From JBGTLW01 sp964614575 (GTDB lineage Bacteria; Planctomycetota; Phycisphaerae; Phycisphaerales; Phycisphaeraceae), in assembly GCA_964614575.1 (NCBI GenBank), contig CAZTLX010000059.1, forward strand, positions 1 to 21,101: DNA of 21,101 nucleotides, in the 5' to 3' direction. Positions 1 through 6,177 of this stretch are shown here, in pieces (within the stretch, counting starts at the first letter, position 1; the number at the start of each line of letters is the position of its first letter). The notes under the pieces are model-generated. The model worked only from the letters and a program-made list of their open reading frames with translations, was not told the origin of the DNA and searched no databases. A program made the translations under genes and the position numbers.

Positions 1-530
1 ACGGCGAGCGGGTCGGGGGTGCGGCCGGCGATCAGTTCGGTGAGGACGTGGTAGATCGCATCGGCCGGTGGCGGGCAGCCGGGCAGGTAGAGATCGACCT
101 CCACGACCTGATGCACCGGCAGCACCTTGGGCAGCAGGGGGGGCACGACGCGGTCGGGCGTGACCGGGTGCGTATCGACGTTCTCGTGGTATGCGCGGTC
201 GAAACACTCGCCGAGCGTGAAGACGTTGCGCATCGACGGCACGTTGCCGGTCACCGCGCAATCACCCAGCGAGATGAGGAACCTGCAGCAGCGGCGCATC
301 TCCCGGGCGCGGTGCAGGTCGTGCTCGTTGGACACCGCCCCCTCGATGAGGCCGACATCCGTGCCCTCGGGGATCGTCTTGGTGTCGATGATCGGCGAGT
401 GGACGATGCGGATCAGCGGGGCGATCTCGACGAGGCGCTGGTCCATGTCGAGGAACGACATGTGACAGCCTGAGCAGCCGTCGAGCCAGACGGTAGCGAT
501 CGTGACGGGTTGGGTGGCGGTGTCGGTCAT
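1..530 (-). CDS. hoxY: NAD-coupled [NiFe]-hydrogenase small subunit HoxY (3' end outside window)
   Basis: The reading frame opens at an ATG ending at 530 and stays open for 176 codons to the left edge, so the C-terminus is missing. Known HoxY proteins are roughly 180-210 residues, so most of it is here. HoxY carries the proximal [4Fe-4S] cluster that passes electrons between the NiFe site of HoxH and the HoxFU diaphorase in the cytoplasm. The cluster ligands are visible: C19 and C22 in DGCSGCHMSF, C91 in LGDCAVTGN and C152 in LPGCPPPAD, the pattern of soluble group 3 hydrogenase small subunits. There is no Tat signal, which fits a cytoplasmic enzyme. It follows hoxU after a 106-bp gap holding an inverted repeat, the loosest junction in the run. 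hoxH should lie immediately beyond position 1. Confidence 0.93.
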   Translation of the reverse strand, partial: MTDTATQPVTIATVWLDGCSGCHMSFLDMDQRLVEIAPLIRIVHSPIIDTKTIPEGTDVGLIEGAVSNEHDLHRAREMRRCCRFLISLGDCAVTGNVPSMRNVFTLGECFDRAYHENVDTHPVTPDRVVPPLLPKVLPVHQVVEVDLYLPGCPPPADAIYHVLTELIAGRTPDPLA

Positions 531-548
531 GGTGTTTAATCCATCGGC

Positions 549-628
549 GTTTAGCGGCGTGGCCTGCCCCGCGTTCTGGTTGCGTCGCCGCGCGTTGCGG
601 CCGCGGCGGGCAGGCCCGCCCGCTAAAC
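549..628. repeat. Imperfect inverted repeat in the hoxU-hoxY gap
   Basis: The left arm at 549-568 reads GTTTAGCGGCGTGGCCTGCC. The right arm at 609-628 is its reverse complement at 17 of 20 positions, with a 40-bp GC-rich interior. The right side is also a tight hairpin by itself: GGCGGG and CCCGCC (605-620) pair around a 4-base loop. It fills almost the whole gap between the hoxU stop and the hoxY start. It could be an intercistronic RNA stem that sets the ratio of diaphorase to hydrogenase subunits, or a dispersed REP-like palindrome. It has no T-run, so it is a poor simple terminator. Confidence 0.6.
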
Positions 629-636
629 ATGGGGGT

Positions 637-1362
637 TTATTCGCCGCGCATGATGGTGAGGTAGGGGAGGAACGCGCGGCGTTTGGCCATCTCCGCGGCG
701 GCGGTGCCTTTCTCGACCAGCGCGCCGGTGGGGCAGACATGCACGCACTTGCCGCAGCTCGTGCAGGTTTCCGAATCGCCCCAAGGCTCCGAAAGATCGT
801 TGATGATCCGCGCGTCGATGCCGCGCCCGCCCACACCCTTGGTGAACGCCCCCTCGATCTCCGCGCACACCCGCACGCACCGCGTACACATCACGCAGCG
901 GTTGTGGTCGAGGCGGAATCGGTCGTGCGAGGAATCGACCTCGACGTCGGGGTTCATGTACGGCAGCCGCACGTGATCGACGCCCAGTGACACCGCCAGG
1001 TCCTGCAGCTCGCAGTGGCCGTTGGACACGCACACGGCACAGATGTGGTTACGTTCGGCGAAGAGCATCTCGACGATCATCTTCTTGTAACGGCTGAGGC
1101 GTTCGGATTGCGTGCGGACGACCATGCCCTCGGCGACCTGCGTGGCGCACGCGGCGAGCAGCTTGCGCTGGCCCTCGACCTCAACCAGACACAGGCGGCA
1201 CGCGCCCCAGACGGTCAGGCCGTCGAGATTGCAGAGCGTGGGGATGTCGATGTCGTGTTCGCGCGCGACTTCAAGGACGGTCTGTTCCGGCCGGGCGGTG
1301 ACGTCGTGGCCGTCGATCCGCAGGGTGAGCGCTTGGGTGGGGGGTATGGGATTTCGAGCCAT
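637..1362 (-). CDS. hoxU: NAD-reducing hydrogenase diaphorase subunit HoxU
   Basis: This 241-residue iron-sulfur protein links the flavin subunit HoxF to HoxY, and is homologous to the N-terminal part of NuoG. It has an N-terminal [2Fe-2S] ferredoxin domain with C44, C55, C58 and C72. A His-Cys3 [4Fe-4S] site follows at ERNHICAVC to C117 (H106, C108, C111, C117). Two [4Fe-4S] motifs of the ferredoxin type come last: C156/C159/C162/C166 and C200/C203/C206/C210. No NuoG molybdopterin-like domain is attached, and the length is normal for HoxU, which separates it from complex I. It starts 27 bp after the hoxF stop on the same strand. Confidence 0.96.
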   Translation of the reverse strand: MARNPIPPTQALTLRIDGHDVTARPEQTVLEVAREHDIDIPTLCNLDGLTVWGACRLCLVEVEGQRKLLAACATQVAEGMVVRTQSERLSRYKKMIVEMLFAERNHICAVCVSNGHCELQDLAVSLGVDHVRLPYMNPDVEVDSSHDRFRLDHNRCVMCTRCVRVCAEIEGAFTKGVGGRGIDARIINDLSEPWGDSETCTSCGKCVHVCPTGALVEKGTAAAEMAKRRAFLPYLTIMRGE

Positions 1363-1389
1363 CGTGTTTGTCTCGCTTACTTCGTGCGG

Positions 1390-3090
1390 TTAGATGTTCG
1401 GGGCTCCCGCGGCCAATTCCGGCGGCGGTGGTGGCGTTGGCGGATGGCCGTTGTGCGCGGCGTCGGCCCCCAGCGCGTCGAGGTATTCGCCCTCGAAATA
1501 GCGCAGCGTCGAGAGCACGGGGTTGGGCGCGGTCTGGCCCAGGCCGCAGAGGCTGGTCGCCTGCGTGACCTCGCAGAGTTCTTTGAGCAGTTCGAGGTCT
1601 TTGGCGGTCGCTTCGCGGCGGCACATCTTTTCCAGCAGGCCGAGCATCTGCGCGGTGCCCACGCGGCAGGGCACGCACTTGCCGCAGCTCTCGTCCTTGC
1701 AGAACTCCATGAAGAACCGCGCGACATCGACCATGTTCGACGTCTCGTCCATCACGACCATGCCGCCCGAGCCCATGATGGTGCCCGCCTCCTGCAGCGA
1801 CTCGTAATCGACGGGCATGTCGAGGTGGTCGGCCGGGACGCAACCGCCGGAAGGCCCGCCGGTCTGCACGGCCTTGAACGCCTTGCCGTCGGGGATGCCC
1901 CCGCCGATCTGCTCGATGATCTCGCGCAGGTTGATGCCCATCGGCACCTCGATCAGGCCGTTGTGTTTGATCTTGCCCGCGAGCGCGAAGACCTTGGTGC
2001 CTTTGGATTTCTCGGTGCCGATCGCCGCCAGCGCCGCGCCCCCGTTTCGTACCAGCCACGGGATCGCCGCCAGCGTCTCGACGTTGTTGATCAGCGTCGG
2101 CTTGCCGAACAGCCCGTAGCTCGCGGGGAACGGCGGGCGCGGGCGCGGCGTGCCGCGGCGGCCCTCGATCGACGCGATCAGCGCCGTCTCTTCGCCGCAG
2201 ACAAACGCGCCCGCGCCCAGCCGCAGCTCGATGTCGAAGTTGAACGGCGTGTCGCAGAGGTTGTTGCCCAGAAGGTCGATGCGCTTGGCGTGCTGGATCG
2301 CCTTGCGCAACCGCTTGATCGCCAGCGGGTACTCGGCCCGGACGTAGATGTACGCTTTGCTCGCGCCGACCGCGTAGCCCGCGATCGCCATGCCCTCGAT
2401 CACCCGGTGCGGGTCCGATTCGAGTATCGCCCGGTCCATGAATGCGCCGGGGTCGCCTTCGTCCGCGTTGCACACGACGTACTTCTGATCGGCGTCGGTC
2501 TTGGCAACCGTCGCCCACTTGATGCCCGTCGGGAAACCCGCGCCGCCCCGGCCGCGCAGCCCGCTGATCGTCACCTCCTCGACCACCTGCTCGGGCGTCA
2601 TCTCCGTGAGCGCCGTGACCAGCCCGCGGTAGCCTCCGGCGGCGATGTAGTCGTCGATCCGCTCGGGGTCGATCCGCCCGCTGTTCTCGGTGACGATGCG
2701 CACCTGCCGGGTGAAGAAGGGGATGTCGGTATTGAGCGCGAGGTCCGGAAGCGTGCGGCCCTCGACGGTGGCGCCGGCGATCGCCTCGGCGTGCTCTTCG
2801 CTCACGCCGCCGTACATCGTGCGCGTCTGCGCGTCGCCGTGCGCCGCCCTGGCCGGCTCATCGATCTCGACCAGCGGCCCGGCCGAGCACAGGCCCATGC
2901 ACCCGACGCAGCGCACCTGCACCGTGCCTTTCTCATCCGTCACGCCCAGGCGTTCTTCCATGCGCTGGGCCAGGCGGTCGCTGCCGCGCGAAAGGCAGCT
3001 CGCCGCGGCGCAGACATTGATCCGTCGCTCGACCTGCGCCTGCTGGGCCTGCTCCTGTTCCGCAATGGTTTCCAGTTCTTCGGGGGTCAT
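1390..3090 (-). CDS. hoxF: NAD-reducing hydrogenase diaphorase flavoprotein HoxF
   Basis: This 566-residue protein is the NAD(H)-reacting FMN and iron-sulfur subunit of the Hox hydrogenase, homologous to a NuoE/NuoF fusion. The N-terminal thioredoxin-like domain has C27, C32, C61, C64 and C68. The NADH/FMN fold shows GLRGRGGAGFPTGIKW (177-192) and CNADEGDPGAFMDR (207-220). The C-terminal [4Fe-4S] ligands are C469, C472, C475 and C515. The last 25 or so residues are a proline-rich tail (PPTPPPPPELAAG) not needed for the fold. The start codon overlaps the hoxE stop as ATGA (3087-3090), indicating translational coupling. The set HoxE+F+U+Y points to the five-subunit group 3d (bidirectional) enzyme type. 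Confidence 0.97.
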   Translation of the reverse strand: MTPEELETIAEQEQAQQAQVERRINVCAAASCLSRGSDRLAQRMEERLGVTDEKGTVQVRCVGCMGLCSAGPLVEIDEPARAAHGDAQTRTMYGGVSEEHAEAIAGATVEGRTLPDLALNTDIPFFTRQVRIVTENSGRIDPERIDDYIAAGGYRGLVTALTEMTPEQVVEEVTISGLRGRGGAGFPTGIKWATVAKTDADQKYVVCNADEGDPGAFMDRAILESDPHRVIEGMAIAGYAVGASKAYIYVRAEYPLAIKRLRKAIQHAKRIDLLGNNLCDTPFNFDIELRLGAGAFVCGEETALIASIEGRRGTPRPRPPFPASYGLFGKPTLINNVETLAAIPWLVRNGGAALAAIGTEKSKGTKVFALAGKIKHNGLIEVPMGINLREIIEQIGGGIPDGKAFKAVQTGGPSGGCVPADHLDMPVDYESLQEAGTIMGSGGMVVMDETSNMVDVARFFMEFCKDESCGKCVPCRVGTAQMLGLLEKMCRREATAKDLELLKELCEVTQATSLCGLGQTAPNPVLSTLRYFEGEYLDALGADAAHNGHPPTPPPPPELAAGAPNI

Positions 3091-3587
3091 GCGTTTAGCC
3101 AGCCTTCCAGTTGTTCATCCAGCTTTCCGCAGGTCATGGTGCCGATCATCTGCCCGTCGCATACCACTGCCGGCGCCATCGAGCAGGCGCCGATGCAGCG
3201 GGCGTTGAGCACCGACAGCTTGCCGTCGTCCGTCGTCTGCCCGCTGGTGATGCCGCAGCGTCGTTCGAGGTGTTCCAAAAGATGGGAAGCGCCCTTGATG
3301 TAGCACGCCGTGCCCGTGCAGACGACGCAGGTGTGCTCGCCCTGGGGCTTGAGGGTGAAGAGGTGATAGAAGGTCGCCACGCCGAACACCGCCGACAGCG
3401 GCACGCGCAGCGACGAGGCGACGTAACGCAGGGACGGCTCATCGAGGTAGCCGAAGCTCTCCTGCACGCTGTGCAGCGATTCGATCAGCGCGTTGCGGGC
3501 GTAGCCGTTGCGGCGCATCGTGGCCTGCACGATCTTCCAGCGCTTGTCGTCGCTGGGCGCTTCGGGGCGGGTCATGGTGGCGATCAT
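3087..3587 (-). CDS. hoxE: Bidirectional hydrogenase subunit HoxE (NuoE-like [2Fe-2S] protein)
   Basis: This 166-residue thioredoxin-like [2Fe-2S] protein is related to NuoE/NDUFV2. The cluster ligands follow the family spacing C-x4-C and C-x3-C: C90 and C95 in CTGTACYIKG, C131 and C135 in CIGACSMAP. The middle segment FGVATFYHLFTL is typical of the family. HoxE occurs in the HoxEFUYH enzymes, where it is part of the diaphorase and is thought to contact alternative electron partners such as ferredoxin or flavodoxin. The ATG at 3587 has a GAGG sequence about 8 bases upstream; an in-frame ATG four codons later is possible. It lies 35 bp after a small membrane-peptide gene and overlaps hoxF by 4 bp. 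Confidence 0.95.
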   Translation of the reverse strand: MIATMTRPEAPSDDKRWKIVQATMRRNGYARNALIESLHSVQESFGYLDEPSLRYVASSLRVPLSAVFGVATFYHLFTLKPQGEHTCVVCTGTACYIKGASHLLEHLERRCGITSGQTTDDGKLSVLNARCIGACSMAPAVVCDGQMIGTMTCGKLDEQLEGWLNA

Positions 3588-3622
3588 GGGGCGGCCTCAT
3601 GGGTGGGGGATGAACGAACCGT

Positions 3623-3736
3623 TCAGTCATGACGGCGGCCGAGCCAGGCCCAGGCCACGGCAAGCCCGAGCACGAGTCCCGCGGCGACGCCGAACACGAT
3701 CCACGACGGGTCCTGGTGAGCGAGGGTGATCAGCAT
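3623..3736 (-). CDS. Small single-span membrane protein, 37 residues, between hypE and hoxE
   Basis: I do not recognise this as a named family. A short frame begins with ATG ending at 3736 and stops with TGA at 3623-3625. Translation gives a short polar start (MLITLAHQDPSW), one uninterrupted hydrophobic stretch of about 20 residues (IVFGVAAGLVLGLAVAWAWL) and a charged end, GRRHD. That is the layout of a one-pass membrane peptide with the positive end in the cytoplasm. AAGGAAA lies about 5 bases before the ATG on the coding strand, a good ribosome binding site. The gene sits 25 bp after hypE and 35 bp before hoxE, filling what would otherwise be a 174-bp hole in a tightly packed run. It could tether the soluble Hox enzyme to the membrane or be an unrelated small protein. 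The function is unknown. Confidence 0.62.
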   Translation of the reverse strand: MLITLAHQDPSWIVFGVAAGLVLGLAVAWAWLGRRHD

Positions 3737-3761
3737 GGGGATTTCCTTGTGTTTCAGGGCA

Positions 3762-4841
3762 TCAGCAGATGCGGGGCAGTTGTTCGCCGTAGGGTTTCTG
3801 GACGACGCGTCGGCCGCCGATGTGCGTGTGCAGCTCGCAGAGGCCGTCGGCCTCGCCGGTCACTTCGCCGATGACCGCGGCGTCCTTCGACGTGCCGGGC
3901 AGATCGGCCGATTGCAGCAGGCGCACGAGGCGATCGGCCGCGCCGGGCCGGACCACGAAGACGCACTTGCCCTCGTTGGCGACTTCGAGCGGGTCGAGGC
4001 CGAGCATCTCCGCCGCGTGCCGCGCCTCGGGTCGCACGGGGATGCCCGCTTCGTCGAGCACGATGTGCGCGCCGCTGTCGCGCGCCAGGTCGGCCGCGAC
4101 GCCGGCGACGCCGCTGCGCGTCGGGTCGCGCATGAAGATCAGTTCATCGCCCAACTCGTGCATGGCCTCGGCAATGAGTTTGTTCAGCGGCGTGGCGTCG
4201 CTGCGCAGCACGCTTAGCACCTCGGGCATCTCGCGTTCGAGCATCACCGCCAGGCCGTGCTCCCCGATCGCGCCGTTGATTACCAGCACATCGCCGGGGC
4301 ACACGCGACGCGGCGCGAGGTTCACGCCGAGCGGTTTGCGGCCGAGGCCCGCGGTGGTGATGTACACGCCGTCGCCCTGCGCGTGGCCGACGACCTTGGT
4401 GTCGCCGGTGATGATGCGCACGTCGGCCAGCGCCGCGGCCCGGGCGATCGATTCGAGCACCTCATCCAGGTCATCCTGCGCGAAGCCCTCGGTGATGATC
4501 AGGCCCAGCGCCAGGCCGATCGGCGTCGCGCCGCTGACCGCCAGGTCGTTCACCGTGCCGCACACCCCGAGATAGCCGATGTCCCCGCCGGGGAACCGCC
4601 ACGGGCTGACGACGTAGCTGTCGAGGGTCAGCGCCGGGCGGTCCTGCCAGAACGGCTCGACCACGCCGGCATCCATCAATGCGTCGAGCACGTCATTACC
4701 CAGCCGCGGCAGGATGCTCTGGCGCAGCAACTCATCGGTGAGTTGCCCGCCGCCGCCGTGCGCCAGCACAATGTCGCCGCCACGCGAGGCACGATTCATC
4801 GGGCGGGACCCTGGCGTCGATCGTTGAGCGTGGCGGATCAT
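3762..4841 (-). CDS. hypE: Hydrogenase maturation protein HypE (carbamoyl dehydratase)
   Basis: HypE receives a carbamoyl group from HypF on its C-terminal cysteine and dehydrates it with ATP to a thiocyanate, the source of the CN ligands of the NiFe site. The protein ends in LPRIC, the conserved carbamoylated tail. It also has LAHGGGGQLTDELL near the N-terminus and MRDPTRSGVA in the ATP-grasping PurM-like region. I chose the ATG at 4841 (359 residues). It overlaps the hypD stop as ATGA and has GGAGGGG 5-11 bases upstream. The ATG at 4799 (345 residues) has a weaker site and is the alternative. An open frame continues to 5006 inside hypD but is not needed. Confidence 0.95.
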   Translation of the reverse strand: MIRHAQRSTPGSRPMNRASRGGDIVLAHGGGGQLTDELLRQSILPRLGNDVLDALMDAGVVEPFWQDRPALTLDSYVVSPWRFPGGDIGYLGVCGTVNDLAVSGATPIGLALGLIITEGFAQDDLDEVLESIARAAALADVRIITGDTKVVGHAQGDGVYITTAGLGRKPLGVNLAPRRVCPGDVLVINGAIGEHGLAVMLEREMPEVLSVLRSDATPLNKLIAEAMHELGDELIFMRDPTRSGVAGVAADLARDSGAHIVLDEAGIPVRPEARHAAEMLGLDPLEVANEGKCVFVVRPGAADRLVRLLQSADLPGTSKDAAVIGEVTGEADGLCELHTHIGGRRVVQKPYGEQLPRIC

Positions 4842-5947
4842 CGGACCCCTCCGGTCTTCACCCCGTCGCGCGCGTATTTGAACCACGCCTGGCACGTCCC
4901 CTCCGAGCTGACCATGCACGGGCCGATCGGGTTGATCGGCGTACAGGTTCTGCCGAACAACCGGCAGCGTTCCGGCGTCACACGCCCGGCGATCACCTGC
5001 CCGCACAGACAGCCCCGCGGCTCGCGCTCTTCGGGCAGATTCAATGCGAAACGCCGGGCCGCATCGAATCCGCTCAGCGACGGACGCAGCACCAGCCCGC
5101 TGTCGGGGATCACGCCCAGCCCGCGCCAGCGCACATCGGCCGTCATGAACACCCCGTCAAGGCACGCCAGCGCGACGCGGTTGCCCCCCGGCTTCACCGC
5201 CTCGGGATACAGATTAATCAGCCGCGCCTCGCCGTCACGCACCTGTTCCGCCAGTGCCGCCAGCGCCTCGGCCATCAGAGCCTCCTCGAAACCGCCGATC
5301 ACGCAGGGCTGCCGGTGCTTGCGCACGATCGGCAGATATGCGTTGGCCCCGATGATCACGCTGACGTGACCGGGGCAGAGGAAGCCGTCGATCTTCGCGG
5401 GCTTTTTCGGGTCTTCCAGCAGCGCCAACATCGCCGGCACCACGCGCTTGTGGCTGACCAGCACGCTGAAGTTGTCCAGGCTTCGTTCCGACGCTTCGAG
5501 CACCGCCATCGCCGTCGCCGGCGCGGTGGTCTCAAAACCCACCGCGCCGAAGACGACCTGACGCCCCGGCTGCGCCGCCGCCAGCCTCACGGCATCGAGC
5601 GAGGAATACACCACCCGCACATCCGCCCCTCGGCTACGCGCCCGCTCCAGACTCCCCATCCGTCCCGGCACCCGCAGCATGTCGCCGTAGGTACAAAGCG
5701 TCACGTCCCGGTCCATCGCCAGCGCGATCAGTTGATCGATATCCCCCTGCGCCGTCACGCACACCGGGCAGCCCGGCCCCGAAAGCAGCGTGAGGTTCTT
5801 CGGCAAAAGCCCGTGCAAGCCGCAGCGGAACGCGCTCATCGTGTGCGTGCCGCAGACCTCCATGAACCTGATCGGCTTGCCCACCGCCGCCGCGGCCGCG
5901 TGCAAACGATCCAACGCGTCTCGGATGTCTTGTTTTCGCAGCGTCAT
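4838..5947 (-). CDS. hypD: Hydrogenase maturation iron-sulfur protein HypD
   Basis: HypD works with HypC as the scaffold on which the Fe(CN)2CO group is assembled. Reading from the ATG at 5947 gives 369 residues, a normal length. The redox and iron-binding motifs are visible: FMEVCGTHTMSAF (C32), GPGCPVC (C60, C63) and the C-terminal cysteine-rich [4Fe-4S] region with GCLCGQV, RCRLFGRTC and EGTCQAW. The start overlaps the hypC stop as ATGA (5944-5947), which decides it over the longer frame from 5995 that would run deep into hypC. HypC-HypD coupling fits their forming a complex. Its own stop overlaps the hypE start. Confidence 0.97.
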   Translation of the reverse strand: MTLRKQDIRDALDRLHAAAAAVGKPIRFMEVCGTHTMSAFRCGLHGLLPKNLTLLSGPGCPVCVTAQGDIDQLIALAMDRDVTLCTYGDMLRVPGRMGSLERARSRGADVRVVYSSLDAVRLAAAQPGRQVVFGAVGFETTAPATAMAVLEASERSLDNFSVLVSHKRVVPAMLALLEDPKKPAKIDGFLCPGHVSVIIGANAYLPIVRKHRQPCVIGGFEEALMAEALAALAEQVRDGEARLINLYPEAVKPGGNRVALACLDGVFMTADVRWRGLGVIPDSGLVLRPSLSGFDAARRFALNLPEEREPRGCLCGQVIAGRVTPERCRLFGRTCTPINPIGPCMVSSEGTCQAWFKYARDGVKTGGVR

Positions 5948-6177
5948 GGCGACGCCTCCTCGGCCATCGCCCGCAGATCGGCCAGCACCGACCACGTCGC
6001 CTTGGCCTCCTCCGGCTCAAGCCGTTGCAGCGCGAAGCCCGCGTGCAGCAGGACCCAGTCACCCGCGGTCACCCCGGGCACCAGCGACGTGCTGACCACC
6101 ACCCGGTTGCCGTGCATATCCACGGTCGCCTGACCATGTTTCGCTTCCACGACTTTCGCGGGGACGGCTAAGCACAT
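5944..6177 (-). CDS. hypC: Hydrogenase maturation chaperone HypC (HupF/HypC family)
   Basis: This 77-residue protein begins MCLAVPAKVV, the family signature in which Cys2 is exposed after removal of Met1 and binds iron. The rest is the small beta-barrel of HypC, with VPGVTAGDWVLLHAGFALQRL. It carries the Fe-cyanide-CO group between HypD and the hydrogenase large-subunit precursor (HoxH, expected outside the window). The start codon lies 10 bp inside the end of hypF, and the stop overlaps hypD. The hypF-hypC-hypD-hypE order is a common arrangement. Only this HypC copy is present here. Confidence 0.96.
   Translation of the reverse strand: MCLAVPAKVVEAKHGQATVDMHGNRVVVSTSLVPGVTAGDWVLLHAGFALQRLEPEEAKATWSVLADLRAMAEEASP

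Noticed and set aside
1015..3303. Open frame of 762 codons on the plus strand opposite hoxF and hoxE
   Set aside because: It has the same low-complexity Arg/Ala/Asp composition and crosses several real genes on the other strand.
4838..5995. Longer HypD from an ATG at 5995
   Set aside because: It would overlap hypC by 52 bp. The ATGA overlap at 5947 and the family start favour the shorter form.
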